DNA of 30,130 nt from Cladosporium sp. IMV 00045 (Eukaryota > Ascomycota > Dothideomycetes > Cladosporiales > Cladosporiaceae), in assembly GCA_001931905.2 (NCBI GenBank), contig MSJI02000252.1:1-30130 (forward strand), in the 5' to 3' direction. A model generated the notes under the pieces. That model was not told the DNA's origin, made no database searches, and worked only from the letters and a program-made list of their open reading frames with translations. Positions 10,463 to 22,291 of the stretch are shown here, in pieces; the first letter of the stretch is position 1; every line of letters begins with the position of its first letter. The position numbers and the translations under genes are program-made.

Positions 10463-12078
10463 ATGCCGCTTCCGACACCCACGCGGCTGAGTCTCACATG
10501 CTCTGCTGGCAATAAAGTTGTCGGGCCATGTATTAGCACCTTGACCACCACCACTTCCCTAGCCTCGAGACTATCCTCCTCCTCACGGACTGCAAACACT
10601 GCCGGCCAGACGCGTGTGCTTCTCACTGCCGCTTCATCCACTCGCCGCCGGCTCGTCAATAAAACCGAGGCTCCTCCCAGGCTGAGGTCTTGCTTGCAGT
10701 GGTCTAGCATTGCACATCAGCCTCGTGCACCACATCTCCTCTCCTCTCTTCCTCTTCCGGGAACCATGGGCCAAATGGAAAACTCCCAGCAAGTCAGGGC
10801 GCATTCGCACAGCCATGGCCACGGACACCACCATCACCACCATGACACCACCTTCCTGACCAGCGCGAACCGCAACGATCCCGGTGTGAAGATCACAAGA
10901 GTCGGACTATACGTCAACCTAGGCATGGCCGTAGCAAAGGGCGCAGGAGGATACCTGTTCAACTCACAAGCGTAAGCCTCCCCTCACTACCAACTGCACC
11001 GACACAAGAGACAACCCCACCGCTCACACAACAGCTCTACAGCCTAACAGCCGACGCCCTCCACGCCCTCACCGACCTCGTCTCCGACATCATGACCCTC
11101 GCCACGATCTCCTACAGCCTCAAACCCGCCACGTCGCGCTTCCCAACCGGCTACGGCAAAATCGAATCCCTCGGCGCGCTCGCCGTGTCCGGCCTCCTCC
11201 TCTCCGGCGGCATCATGATCGGCCTGCAAGCCATAATGGCACTGAGCCAGCAATTCCTGCCCTCCCTCGCGCACATCCTCTCGCACATCGAGCTCTTCAG
11301 CCACGGGCACTCGCACTCCCACGGCGTGGACGCGGAGCACTTCGGACCGAACATCAACGCCGCCTGGCTCGCGGGCGGCAGCATCGTGATCAAAGAATGG
11401 CTGTACCGCGCGACGATGAAAGTGGCGACGAAGAAGCGCAGCTCCGTGCTCGCCAGCAACGCCTACCACCACCGCGTTGACAGTTTGACCGCTTTCGTCG
11501 CCCTGCTGACCATTTCCGCCAGCCACTTTCTGACGAATGCGGCCTGGCTCGATCCCGTCGGCGGCCTCGTCATCAGCGGCATGATAGTGCAGGCCGGGTG
11601 GGGGAACACCAAGTCCGCTCTGCTGGAATTGGCCGACGTGGCGATGGACGAGGAGGTGAAAGGGAACGTTGAGACGGCTGCGAGGGAGGCTTTGGCGGTG
11701 CATACCAGTGAAGAGGTGGCTATCAGGGGCGTGCAGGGGATCAAGAGCGGGCAGAACTTCCTTGTGGATATCGAGGTCGGTGTTCCTAGCCATTGGACGG
11801 TGGAGAATTCGAATGCTGTTGAAGAGGCGCTGAGGGAGAAGATCGCGAAGGATGTTAAGGGTGTGAGGAGGGTGACGGTCAAGTTTGTGGCCGGGGAGAG
11901 GGAGACGGCGCCTTTTGCAGATGAGTTTGTGAAGGGCAGGGCGGATGATGTTGAGCATGAGCATGAGCATGAGCATGAGCATGAGCATGAGCATGACCAC
12001 GAGCACGAGCATGGTCACCAAGCCAACGGCCACACGACGTCGACGCACTTGAACGGCTCTGCGATCAAGAGGAAATGA
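10463..12078 (+). CDS. Mitochondrial-type cation diffusion facilitator (Mmt1/Mmt2-like)
   Basis: CDF antiporters export divalent metal ions from the cytosol side or organelle; the Mmt branch sits in mitochondria and is linked to iron. Exons are 10463-10971 and 11043-12078, with a 71-nt intron (GTAAGC...CTACAG), giving 514 aa. Residues 1 to about 100 are rich in Arg, Ser and Thr with few acids, as in a mitochondrial leader. A first His cluster (HSHSHGHGHHHHHH) precedes TM1 (VGLYVNLGMAVAKGAGGYLF). TM2 carries HxxxD in LTADALHALTDLVSD and TM5 carries HxxxD in YHHRVDSLTAF, the paired metal-site motifs of the family. A His loop (HGHSHSHG) lies between TM4 and TM5. After the C-terminal cytoplasmic-type domain comes an (EH)7 tail. 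Metal specificity cannot be read from the sequence: the HxxxD pair is compatible with zinc or iron. Confidence 0.9.
11953..11994 (+). repeat. (GAGCAT)7 in-frame hexanucleotide repeat coding (Glu-His)7
   Basis: Seven perfect GAGCAT units are followed by degenerate units (gaccac, gagcac, gagcat, ggtcac). Together they encode an acidic/His tail with about eleven histidines, likely metal-binding. Tandem perfect units suggest recent slippage and length variation between strains. Confidence 0.9.
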
Positions 12079-12951
12079 GCCTTTTGAGAGCTGCCTCACC
12101 CGCTTCCTTTCGCCAGCAAGCTGAGAAGAGGCACATCCGATCTCGATGGCGATGAGGAAGGCGAGGATGGTCTTGCCACGATTGCCCCGGACCAAATGCA
12201 TGCCATCGACAACCAAGCCAAAAAGCTACACGACCGCGAACGCTACGAGGCAACACGAAGTCACAAGGGCGCCTAGCAATCGATCGTTGAAATCTCGACT
12301 TGACTCGATCGAATCGACCCAACTCTCGTTTCACCACGAGTGAAAGGGAGAGAGCATGTGTGCTGTCTGCCACTGACCGAAAACTACCCAGCTCGCTTCA
12401 GCCATTCCAGAGCATGTCAGTGAGGAGATTGCACCCCGGCTTGTGGAAGAATCAAAGGTCTGACCCGCCTCTGGATGAAACCGTTGTACGAGAATAGCGA
12501 AGGCCCGTCGGTCGATTGGAGTAGAAATAAGTTCATGTGACAAGCATCTTGCATGCATGCATCTGTTTACATAGAAGCAACGGAAACTTGGAGCATTTCC
12601 CCATCACGTCGCGCCGGAAAGTGCTTTTGAACATTGTGATTCTCGGGCTTGGCCGATGAGGCATTGCATCTGTTCTCAATTGTCGATACAACCTCAGTTC
12701 CTCTCGTATACTTATTCAATCAGTCCCTAGTCTTACATCTACCTAAGGCAAGTTCTATGTAGCAAGATCTTCTTTTTTTACAATACCAATCCGTCCGTGC
12801 ATCCCCGTTTCCATATGCCTCAAGACACCAGATCGAAATCCCTGTCCTGAAAAGACCTGATATGGTAGACTCCAGCTCCCAGTCCGCCCCAATAAATCCC
12901 CCTAACTGCTAGGAAAAAACCACGCCTTCAAACCTACAAACCTCTCAAGAA
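12079..12951. other. Intergenic between convergent genes
   Basis: About 0.9 kb holds the 3' flanks of the cation transporter and the acyl-CoA synthetase. A short gcatgcatgcatgc-type alternation occurs near 12550. No gene or RNA was recognised. Confidence 0.5.
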
Positions 12952-15122
12952 TCAAGGCGCCTTCCCCCCGCCCGCACTCTTCTTATCCCCCAACCCCTCC
13001 ACCGCCTCCCTCTCCTTCCTCTTCAACGCCGCCCTCTCCTCCCCAACCTCCACACTCCTCCGCCTAATCCTCTCCCCATCGCCAAAAACCACCGGCACCA
13101 ACTCCTTCTTATTCACCTTCCCCATCGCATTCCTCTTAATCGCCTCCACAACCTTCAAGTCCTGCGGGATCTTATACGCCACGAGGCGATCCTTCAGCGC
13201 GCGGCGCATGTCCATCGCGCCCCAGCCCTTGCCGCTCTTGCCGCCCGCCTTGCCAGCTTCGCTCAGCACGACGACGGCGGCGACTTTCTGGCCCCAAGCC
13301 TCGGAGGGGAGCCCGACGACGGCGCACTCGCTTATCTCCGGCAGGGAGAGGAGTTCGCGCTCGATTTCCAGCGCGCTGACTTTCTCGCCGCCCGTTTTGA
13401 TGATGTCCGCGCTGCGCCGGCCTTGGATGAAGTAAGCTGGTCCGGTGGCCCAGGAGCCGGATTTCCCCTCCCCGCTGCCGGGGACGGGGGCGCGGATGGC
13501 GATGTCGCCTGTTTTGAACCAGCCGTCGGGCGTGAATTCCTTGGCGGTCGCGGCCGGGTTGCGCCAGTATTCTTTGAAGATGGTAGGGCCGCGGAGCTGG
13601 ACTTCGCCCTGGCGGGGTTTGCCTGTGGCGGGGTCGGATTCTTCGCCGAGCGGGATGATGGTGGAGGAGCCGGTGGCGTCGTCGGTTTCCATGAGGCGCG
13701 CTTCAACGGAGGGGAGGGGCCAGCCGACGGAGCCGTCGATGCGGTCGGTGTCGTGCAGGCCGCAGGAAAGAGCCATACCGACTTCGGTCATGCCGTAGCG
13801 CTCGAGGAGGACGTTGCCGGTGGAGAGGCTGGTCCAGCCGTCGCGGGTGGGTTTGGGGAGGGCGGCGGAGCCGGAGATGTTGAGGCGGAGGTGGGGGCGG
13901 GTGATTGCTTCTTTGGTCGCGGCTTGGAGGTCGAGTGGGAGAGAGGAGTGGGTTTGCAGCATGCGGGCCCAGATTGTTGGCACGACTGTGAAGAAGGTTA
14001 TGGGTGGTTTGGTGTCGTGGTTGGCAGTGCCGTTGGTGCCATTGACGCCGTTAGTTTGCATGAACGGAGCGGCGAAGCGCTTCCAGACATGATCCACGTT
14101 GAAAGGGAACATGAATTCAATGCTGCTGCCAGCAAGCAGCGGCGTGAGAAGCGCATTGACCGTGCCATGAATGTGGTGCAGCGGCAAAACGTGCAACAAA
14201 CGATCATTCGGCGTGTACTCCCAAGCCTGAAGCAAACTGTGCGCTTGAGCAGTGAGAGTAGCATCCGACAGCATGACGCCCTTAGGCCTAGCGGTAGTGC
14301 CAGAAGTGAACAGCATCATACCTCCCGCCGCCTTATCGGGCAAACCATCAAGTTCCACATCAAAGCTCTCATTCGAACCCTTCTCCAACTTCTCAAGTTG
14401 AGAGAACAGCGGCGTGTTTTCCAATCCCTCTTTCAGCACCTCCTTCGCCTGATCCGCATACTTGGCGGAAGCAAGAAGCACAAGCGCTCCGCTGTGATCG
14501 AGAATATACCTCAACTCGGAGGCGGGGAAGGAAGGCGCCAAAGGCACGGCGATGGCATTCGAGGCGAGGGCAGCAAGGAGGGTGACTACAAGGAATTACT
14601 TAGCCTTTGCGTGGAATTACAAAAGAAAGGGAGAGAGAAGAAAGAGGAGCGCCTCATCAACAACCCAATGTTTCTGGCCTCGAAGAAGAAGGTCCCCTCT
14701 CCCCATCCCTCATGAGAGCTATCCGCACCTACATAGTCGTAGCCATTCTCGACCATAAACGCAACCCTCTCACCAGCAATGCCGCTCTCGCTCTTGCCCG
14801 TGTCGCGCAGCAAGCGCTCTTTGGCACGGGCGACATCGCGCAGCAGCGAGCCGTAGGAAAAGGCCACGCCGGAGTCGTAGTTGACGACGGCGGTGGAAGC
14901 TGGATCGTGTTTGCGGATGGCCTCGAAGAAGGCCGAGCGCTGGAGAGCAGCCGCCATCATTGCCGAGGAGGAGCAGAAGGAGCGTCTACAGTGTGATGGA
15001 GCGACTAGGGATCGCTTGAGGGCCAGTAGCGGCGGCGGCGGCGGCGTGCTCGTCCTGTGTCTGGGCAGGGTGGAACGCAGGGCGGCGGTGATCAAGCGGC
15101 GTTGCTGCTGCTGGGCGAGCAT
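12952..15122 (-). CDS. Acyl-CoA synthetase, ACSF3-like (malonyl-CoA synthetase family), mitochondrial-type leader
   Basis: ANL-superfamily ligase that activates a carboxylic acid with ATP and CoA through an acyl-AMP. Exons are 15122-14729 and 14585-12952; the 143-nt intron is the longest simple one here, and the junction reads NGYDYV|VTLLAALASNAIAVP, as expected. The product is about 675 aa. The N-terminal 55 residues are Arg/Ser/Thr/Pro-rich (starting MLAQQQQRRLITAALRS), a plausible mitochondrial presequence. Motifs are the P-loop-like TSGTTARPKG near 225, HHIHGTVNALLTPL, RYGMTEVGM near 395, DGWFKTGD near 485, GGEKVSALEIERELL, and MGKVNKKEL with the likely catalytic Lys near 621. The overall sequence order resembles human ACSF3, which makes malonyl- and methylmalonyl-CoA, but substrate is not proved. 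The C terminus is extended, basic and Gly-rich, with no peroxisomal SKL. It lies 1.35 kb downstream of the acetate transporter on the same strand. Confidence 0.9.
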
Positions 15123-16473
15123 GGTGGAGGAGAGGAGGGGGGAAGTAGTGCTAGGCGAGGCGAGAGGGATGACACGGCATGTCAGGCCCCGTCGGACAAT
15201 CAATGCGCAGGCGACCGGCAGTTGGGTTTGTTGATTGATTGATTGACTGACTGGCTGATTCGCGTGGTGGGTGAAGTGGAGGAGAAAAGCTGGGGCAGAA
15301 GTTCGCCGAGGCCGGGGGGCGATGTCGGCTCTCCTCTCACCTGGCCACCTACTCCGACGACTTGGTATTGGTATCGTTGTTGATAGGTGACGGTGATACC
15401 AACAAGGATAAGAGACGAGTCTTGACAAGTACGAAAGAACTGTGTCGCCAGAACGCAAATTCAACCTCCTCCCCCTCCCCTCCTGCCGTCCAAACACGCC
15501 ATCCCCGTCAAGACTCCCAAGCCCTCCTTACCCACCGTCAAGAACCACCAAGAAGCACTCATTAATAATCCACAGCAATAACCACCCCATTGGCATTTCA
15601 AAGCGCCAACCTCCCAAGCCATCAAGGCTTTCCGCGGGAAGCCGGCATACCACTTTTGTCCATCGTTCCGCCTGCACCTACGTAAAAATAATCGGCGCAA
15701 AGAAACAGCGCCTGCATTACCTATCCGTATCCGTATCCGTACCCGTGCTGCTGCTGCTGTGCATCCCCATCCATGCAGGTGAGAAGAGCCGCACCGACAG
15801 ACAGCATGTGCGTGTGCGCGCATGTTTCTTCAGCCCTGGCTGGCGAGACAGGCCCACTGCGCCCACGCGCGAATGCTCGGCGCGCATGTGGTTGGGGGGA
15901 ATCCCGCACCGCTTTTGATATGAGGTTGGTTGCTGTGACTGGACGTGTTGGCCAAAGGTAAGCAAATGGGAATTCAACGGAATACTTCGATGGCTTGTGA
16001 AATATCGTGGGAGGGAGGTGTGTGGTGCGGTGTGCATTGTGTGTAGCATGCTTGTTGTTGCACAGTACGTACGAAGACATCAACAAAACATGGAGATGGA
16101 GTAAGTAGATTAAAAGATTGGAAAACAATTGTACAAGGAGAAAGCGACGAGGTAGATATGTACAAAAACATTCTGAAATTCTTGGTATCACTCTCATCGT
16201 AAATGAACTCAGGGTACGAGATATTAAAACGGCAACAACAACAAAGAAAAAGAGAAAAAATTTCTCATCCGGACATCCAAATCCCTCCAATTTTCATATA
16301 CATCCAAAAGACACACCATCGATGAAGGCAGTCATTTGGAGCAGGGGGAGATGCTCTCATTCCAACATGCCCTATTATCCTCCCAATGATATCATTTGTG
16401 CCGTAGCAGCGAACATGCGAAGTTTCGACTGCTCAAAGAGATAGGAAAGGAAGCCGTGAAGGGAACAGACTTC
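15123..16473. other. Intergenic spacer with small simple repeats
   Basis: About 1.35 kb upstream of the acyl-CoA synthetase and downstream of the transporter. It carries short microsatellites: TGAT-type tetranucleotides around 15230-15255, (ATCCGT)3 at about 15723-15740 and (CTG)4 just after it. Open frames here are low in coding character. No gene was recognised. Confidence 0.5.
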
Positions 16474-17512
16474 TTACACGCTCTCGGCTGCGCGAGCGGC
16501 GCTGTTGTCGACCTTTCCGCGCCTCTCGCGGCCTTTGTCGGACCAGGGGAAGTGGGCGACGGGGATGATGAAGAAGGAGTTGCTGGGGTCGGCGATACCG
16601 GCCAGGGCGTTGTACCTGAGGATGGTGAGTTAGTATTGATTTGGTTTCCAATACGCACATGGTGCATGAAAGAAAGGGGTAAGTATGAACGTACCAAGCG
16701 ATAAACGCCGCCAAGATACCAAAAGCACCACCAGCCCTCAGCAGACCGGTGTGGGCTGCGCCAGTGCCGCCGTGGTACAGGTAAGCGAGTCCGAGCATCA
16801 GGAATGCCATGTCGAGGGTGAAGAAGAGCAGGAAGAAGGCCACGGTGGATCGCAGGGTGCAGATGAGCATGAGGAAGGTGAAGATGAACCAGCCCATGAG
16901 GTAGATGCCGAACGAGTCGAGGAAGGGCGCGGGCGATTCGGCTTCGAGTGTCTCCATGATCTCGAATCCACCGGGGGTCAGAATGATGGCGGTGCCGATC
17001 CAGAAGCCACCGTAAGACGAAAGAGCAGTTGCACCGAAGGTGTTACCGGTAGCGATTTCCCTGTCGATGAAACGTTAGATCGATGGGATTCTTCAATATC
17101 GATGAACAATCGCGTGAACTTACCACATGCCGGCAAGAAGCTGGACGAGACCACCGTAAGCGAAAGCAGCACCGACGACGATGTTGGGGTGCTCGAGTCC
17201 ACGGGTACCCAAGTTAATGCAAGACAAGACGAAAGTAGTCAGAGCGAAAGCGCTCAGGCCGAGAGGTGCAGGGTTGGCGAACTTCCTTCCCTCGGTGGGC
17301 TTGTAGAGACCGGGTTGGAATTCACCGCCGAAGGCGGGAAGACGAACGGAGTCCCCAGTGTTGATGTGAGCGAGAGGGTTGCCGCCGTAGTCGTACGGCT
17401 TGCGCTGCTTCGCCTGCATGTTGGCGGCGTGGTCGTAGTGATCGGTGTGACCGTTCACCGGAGACTCCATCGACTCCTTATTAATCTCGTTTTGCTGCTG
17501 CGCGGTCGACAT
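16474..17512 (-). CDS. GPR1/FUN34/YaaH (AceTr) family acetate transporter
   Basis: Plasma-membrane proton-coupled transporter of acetate and related short carboxylates, as in Ady2/Ato1 of yeast and AcpA of Aspergillus. Exons are 17512-17124, 17060-16695 and 16615-16474, with 63- and 79-nt introns, giving 298 aa. A soluble N terminus of about 80 residues is followed by the family signature NPAPLGL and six predicted membrane spans: SAFALTTFVLSCINLG; NIVVGAAFAYGGLVQLLAG; TFGATALSSYGGFWIGTAII; FGIYLMGWFIFTFLMLICTL; VAFFLLFFTLDMAFLMLGLA; LRAGGAFGILAAFIAWY. The end FIIPVAHFPWSDK also matches the family. No lesion was seen. Candidate CreA sites (SYGGGG) occur upstream at 17661-17666 and 17793-17798, which would fit glucose repression of acetate uptake. 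Confidence 0.92.
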
Positions 17513-20500
17513 GTTTGCGATGAATGCTTTGTCACAGCGTGCTCGTTATGATTGATGTATTGACTTTTCTTCTGAAGACTTCCTGAAGAGTCTCGGCGGC
17601 AGGACTGGGAGGATGCCGGCGGGTCGAGAGTAAAGCGAACAACAGACAAACAAGGGAAGTCTGGGGGAAGCCGACTATAATGATCAAAAACGCATTCGCG
17701 CGCGGGCTGGGCTGACGCTATATACCTTTGGTGTCTCGCACTAGCAGACCAGCTCTTCCCTCCGGCGGCCAAGGAGTTTAGAACGGGGGCGTGTGGGGAG
17801 ACAATCGTTGCTCCAATCTCTGGAGTTTGCAAGGGCTAATCCACAGTGGAGACGGACCAATGGAAGTAGATCAGCGACGTCTTGCCGTCGGTTCGGCAAT
17901 CATCTGAGTTGTTTGACTAAACTTCCTCCGGGGAAGCCAGGGAAGTCAGCGGTTGTCGCACGCTTCTCGATGCACACCGCGCCATCCGGTCACAGCCTCA
18001 TCGAACCTGATACTCGTGGGTTTTCTGTTGTGCAGAAGGATCCCGCCCGGCTCCTAGCGAGGATGTAGCGTGCTGGGTTCGCGCCTCATCAATAATTTCT
18101 TCCATGCCCAGAGCCGCGCAGCTCACCGCGTGGTCAGCACCCTCTTGGAGGTATCCAGTACTTACAAGGGCATACCAGACCCCCTCACAGTCTCTCACTA
18201 CTGTCAGCCCAGCGATTGGTAGCGTTAGACTCTTGGAGGCAGGGGGAGATCTCTCGCTCGTACGAGATGCCGAGCGTCAATGACGCGCCGTTGTCGATGT
18301 CCTCGCGGGCGACCATCATCGCTTCATCGGCGGCAGACTGATGTCACAGGCGGCGCCATAGACGAGCTTGATCTAGTAAGTGGAGGCTCCGCCAAGCATC
18401 CCCGAATTGCTTGTCTCGACTGATGGTCAACGCTTCACACCGGGCATGGCAGAATTATGGTCGGAGGGAATAATCTCCGTCGATAGCTCGAATTTGGTTG
18501 GAAATCACGGGCATGGGGAAATCTAGGCCTCCCCTGCGTGCGAGGATATGTATTAGTAGTCTCGCTGAGACGGTAGCTCCATCTGGGGACGGCGAATCGC
18601 CCTTACACCCATGTACCATGCAATACTCGAGAGCATTTCCAGTCTGTGCGCATGAAGACCTGCCGTTTTTTGCTTCTGGTGCTTTTCCAAATCGTTTTGA
18701 CAACAGAGCTTGACCCTGCGGCGATCCGCGAGCAGCCGTTCAATAACAAGCTGCCACTGGCAAAGCTGCCGTTGGAGCGAATGAGCAGAGGTCACCTGCG
18801 AAGCGGCTTACTCTGTTTCGATGGCTGTGGGCGTCCGATCGTCCGTGTCAAAATAACCCTACCTTGCTACCGAGGCCCCCCTCGGCCCTGTTCGCGCCAT
18901 GCTGAGACGACCGACGAGCTGCTTCCCAAAACATTAATTTGCCCTGGGGTTGAGGTGCTGGACATGACTCGCCCGAGCGCTTTGGCTGCAGGGCGAAGAG
19001 GGACAAGACGGAGCCTTGTGTCTGCGAGAAAACGCGTGTTCTTAATATCGATATCCTTGTTGCCAGCAGAACATGTAGCCCAGTAGGGCATCTCCGGGGC
19101 TCCATTGTGCACGCGACCATTGTTATTGATTGCTCGTGAGATGTGATGTTTACTGTCTGCTGCAGTCCTGTACTGCCGACCAAGTCCCCTCGGCATGACA
19201 CTCGGCGCGTTGGCCCGTAGAACGCGTCACTCGCGTTGGTCGGCGGAGCGGAAAGCAGCAGAGGCCATAACGGGTAGTGTGTAAGACGGTGGAGCGAGAC
19301 GTTGGTGGTGTTGGGTGGAGCGCTCGATGGAGACAGAAACCAGAGCGCTGGCGCTTAGGCACGCCCTCGGCCCCATCTCGTGGTGACCTGGCACGCTTTG
19401 CTGGCCTGTTTCTTCACGTTCTCCATATTTCACCAACAAGCTACCCCATGGAATCACGCAACCCTCGCGTTTGGCCCTTGCTGTCACTATATCTCAAAGG
19501 GTTCACTCTATGAATCAAACGACGTTCAAAACGCCTACATCGACATGCTCTCAAACAGCCTTTTGCGGCTCGAAGAATTTGATTGCAAGCTCAGCGACCA
19601 TCGCAAGCCACACAGCGTCCAAGCAACAGTCTCGGAGTCTTGCGCCGTGCTTGTCACCTCGCTTGTGTAAGCCTCTCTTTTTGTGGTGTGCCGGTTAATA
19701 TACAGTCAAGACATTTCATTTCTCTCCAGAGTGACGCAGGCGTGTGGAGGAGCACCCAACGGTCGGTGATGATATCAGGCTGCGATCGCCAACTTACCCG
19801 GCAGTCCTGCGGTGTGCCTGACACTTCCATGGTGATAAACACGGTTAACACGGCAAAGCACACCTCGCTCGAAATCAGACGATTACTCCGGCCTGCATCA
19901 TACGGCTTTCGGCTGACATGCTGATGTGCACTGATTTGTGGGAAGCCTTTCGACCGCTTGATCACGCAGTCTTGCCTACACTTGCGGTCAGCCATCACAA
20001 TACCTTTTCCAAGCCAATATTCCCAGGGTTAGCAGGCCAATTATTCAGGAATCCATGCTTGCCTGCTTCTCTTATTCGGACGATGCGCCGGCAGCTGTCC
20101 TCGGCGCCCTGCATGAGATCGCAGATGGCCGAACCTTGGGAGTCCTTTGCACTGTTCCGGGACTTGATTTGCAGAACTCCTGGGGTAGAAAGGCATGGCT
20201 GACGTAGAGCTTCCTACACGCTTCATCCGGTTTGGGATGGCTTTTATAATGATCGTGACGATTAGCTTGTTTGCGACGACGATCCACTTGGCCTGCGACA
20301 TCAGATGCATGAGAGGACTGTGAGATCGCTGCCAAGGGTCACTGCATTTGCGAGGTTTCATAGTACTGGAGGCCAGCGCATCGAATTCATCAATATAACT
20401 CGCCTTCGGATTCCTGAAATGGCTTGTCGCGCATTTAGTAAATTATCATGACAATGCTACCTTTGAGCAGCGAACCCCTTACAGTAATGCTGGGTCACGC

Positions 20501-20563
20501 ACTAACATCTCTTTCTCTTGCATCTCCGCTCCATCATACACACTCTGGACATGTCCTCGCTCT
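17513..20563. other. 3 kb gene-poor stretch with a possible decayed coding remnant
   Basis: No complete gene was recognised on either strand in 3 kb. The first 400 nt contain the transporter promoter. On the minus strand between about 18390 and 18020 some frames look protein-like, for example EAMMVAREDIDNGASLTLG and, further on, EGADHAVSCAALGMEEIIDE. They are broken by stops and frame changes, as in an old pseudogene. The second vaguely recalls the GCAGM-type region of Asp/Glu/hydantoin racemases, but this is weak. The rest shows no repeat, RNA gene or clear mobile element. Confidence 0.35.
17661..17798. promoter_or_regulatory. Two candidate CreA (SYGGGG) sites upstream of the acetate transporter
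   Basis: CTGGGG at 17661-17666 and GTGGGG at 17793-17798 fit the CreA consensus and lie about 150 and 280 nt upstream of the transporter ATG. A TATATA at about 17720-17725 lies between them. The motif is short and the GC content is high, so chance occurrence is possible. Confidence 0.25.
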
Positions 20564-21495
20564 CTAAGCGGCAGTCACACCAGCATCCGCCGTCCAAATC
20601 GCACCATTGACAATCGAAGCGGCATCGGAACTGAGGAAGAGGACCAAGTCGGAAATCTTCTTGACATCAACGTAATCACTGCCATCCATGTCCGGGTCTA
20701 TATCCCAGTTTCAAGTCAGCTCCGCATAAGACACACTACGAGTCCAGCATCAAGACCTGGCTCAACTTACAGTTTTTCCTCATCCTCATGTAGCCGGCCT
20801 GGTTCATACCCTCAGCCTGCAAAGTGCTGGCGATGTTCGTCTGCATAGCACCAGCCGCAATGGCATTGCAACGGATGCCCTTCTCGCCGTAGAAAGCGCC
20901 CGTATTCTTCGTCAGACCTACCAGGCCGTGTTTGCTCGCAGTGTACGCAGCACCTACACAGGAAAGTCAGTCAAAATCTGTTGCCTCAATAACATCCGTC
21001 CGTCACCGCGCCATCACCAGACCTACCGCAAGAAAACCCTCTAAACCCAGCAATAGAAGCAATATTCACAATACACCCCTTCCTCCCCTCCTCCAACCAC
21101 TTCCTAATCGCCCTCCCGCTCACCATTGCGGGCGCAGTCAAATTCAACGCGACGACCTTATCCCAAACCCCCCTCTCCAACTCCGCCACCGCATCAAAAC
21201 GATCCACGCGCCCAGCCGAGTTGACCACAACATCAACACCGCCGAACATCTCCTCGCCTTTCGCGAACATCTCGTCGATGTTCTCGTCCTGCGTGATGTC
21301 CGCTTGCAGCACCAGCGTGCACTCCGGGTACGCCGCGGAGACTTTTTCTTTGAAATCCGCGATCAGCTCCGCGTTGATGTCGCAGACAATCACGTTGGCG
21401 CCGGCGAAGAGGAAGGCTTCGGCGATGGCGCGGCCGAGGCCGCCGCAGGCGCCTGTGATGAGCGCGGTTTTGTGGGCGAAGGGGACTTGATCCAT
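20564..21495 (-). CDS. Short-chain dehydrogenase/reductase (classical SDR)
   Basis: NAD(P)-dependent oxidoreductase of the classical SDR type, substrate unknown. Exons are 21495-21027, 20953-20771 and 20697-20564 (TAG), with two 73-nt introns, giving 261 aa, the usual size. The Rossmann motif TGACGGLG lies at residues 15-22; the adenine-side acidic residue in VIVCDINAEL suggests NAD rather than NADP. VVVNSAGR replaces the usual NNAG, a mild departure. The catalytic Ser lies in VNIASIAG, and YTASKHG supplies the catalytic Tyr and Lys. The end VKKISDLVLFLSSDAASIVNGAIW and TADAG is the usual SDR C terminus. The junctions FSCG|AAYTASK and RMRKN|YPDMDG keep the frame. It is transcribed away from the AAA ATPase across a 0.8 kb spacer. 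Confidence 0.92.
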
Positions 21496-22291
21496 GGTTT
21501 TGGTAAGAGATTGTGGTTTTGCTTTGGGCGGAGGAAGCTGGTAGATGTCGATACGGTATGCTTCGCCGGCTGCGTGAAGCTAGATCCTCCTGAGGCGAAT
21601 GTTCTCAAGCAAGTGAGAAGCTTTTTTGACTTTCAAGAAGTGCGACGATTGAATTCCTGTCTGGACCTCACGTCTCAATTATCGTTCTAGATGTTGGATT
21701 TTGGGCAGCGTTGGTTCCACATACTATTGCTGTTTTGCGAGGGACCGGGAAGATCTGAGGAAATCTTACGGTTCTTCGAGGTTATATATACAGGCGACAG
21801 CTGCACTTGCGTAACACAAGAGGCGCTTTCATGGCTGAAGGCGGATTCTCAGCTCGTATCACTTGTCACTTGTTGGATCGCAGTCGTCCAAGGAAGCGAC
21901 CCCGCCGTTTTGTGGAGCGGATCGCCAACATTGGTGGCTCAGCTCTCGACAGCATCACAACTTGGAAGCCTTGAAGCCAGCGAGCAATCTATTCCGTACC
22001 TTTGTTACTTTATGACCGACTACTGAACTCGATAATTGGTCGTGTAATTGCTTTTCGAGTTTCATTGACCCTATCGCTCGCGAGAGATCGATTTGAGAGC
22101 TTCGGGCCTGAGGCAGCACCGTTACATCATCATCCCTGTAGGAGCTACCAAACAACATAGGCGACAACAAACAGCATACAGCTTCATACGTGTTGCCATA
22201 TACCATTGGCTCGTCTCTCCGCCCATTGAACCGACAGTACACACTCTCTAGAAGCTCAAGGACCACATTCACTCTCATCCATCCATCCACG
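21496..22291. other. Divergent promoter region between the SDR and AAA ATPase genes
   Basis: 0.8 kb separates the two start codons. A TTATATATACA element occurs at about 21781-21791, roughly 290 nt from the SDR ATG. The ATPase frame is open upstream to 22190 but without an ATG before 22292. No other gene was recognised. Confidence 0.5.

Noticed and set aside
11044..12216. A 390-codon open frame opposite the cation transporter
   Set aside because: It is the antisense shadow of the second CDF exon; the sense strand has the CDF motifs, membrane spans and proper splicing.
12548..12562. GCATGCATGCAT palindrome as a possible regulatory or recombination site
   Set aside because: It is a short simple alternation in a 3' flank with no partner repeat nearby.
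13423..14715. A 430-codon open frame opposite the acyl-CoA synthetase
   Set aside because: Antisense shadow in GC-rich DNA; the opposite strand carries all the ligase motifs in order.
15721..16290. A 189-codon minus-strand open frame in the spacer upstream of the acyl-CoA synthetase
   Set aside because: It reads through microsatellites (ATCCGT, CTG) and has a Phe/Thr/His-rich composition with no family pattern.
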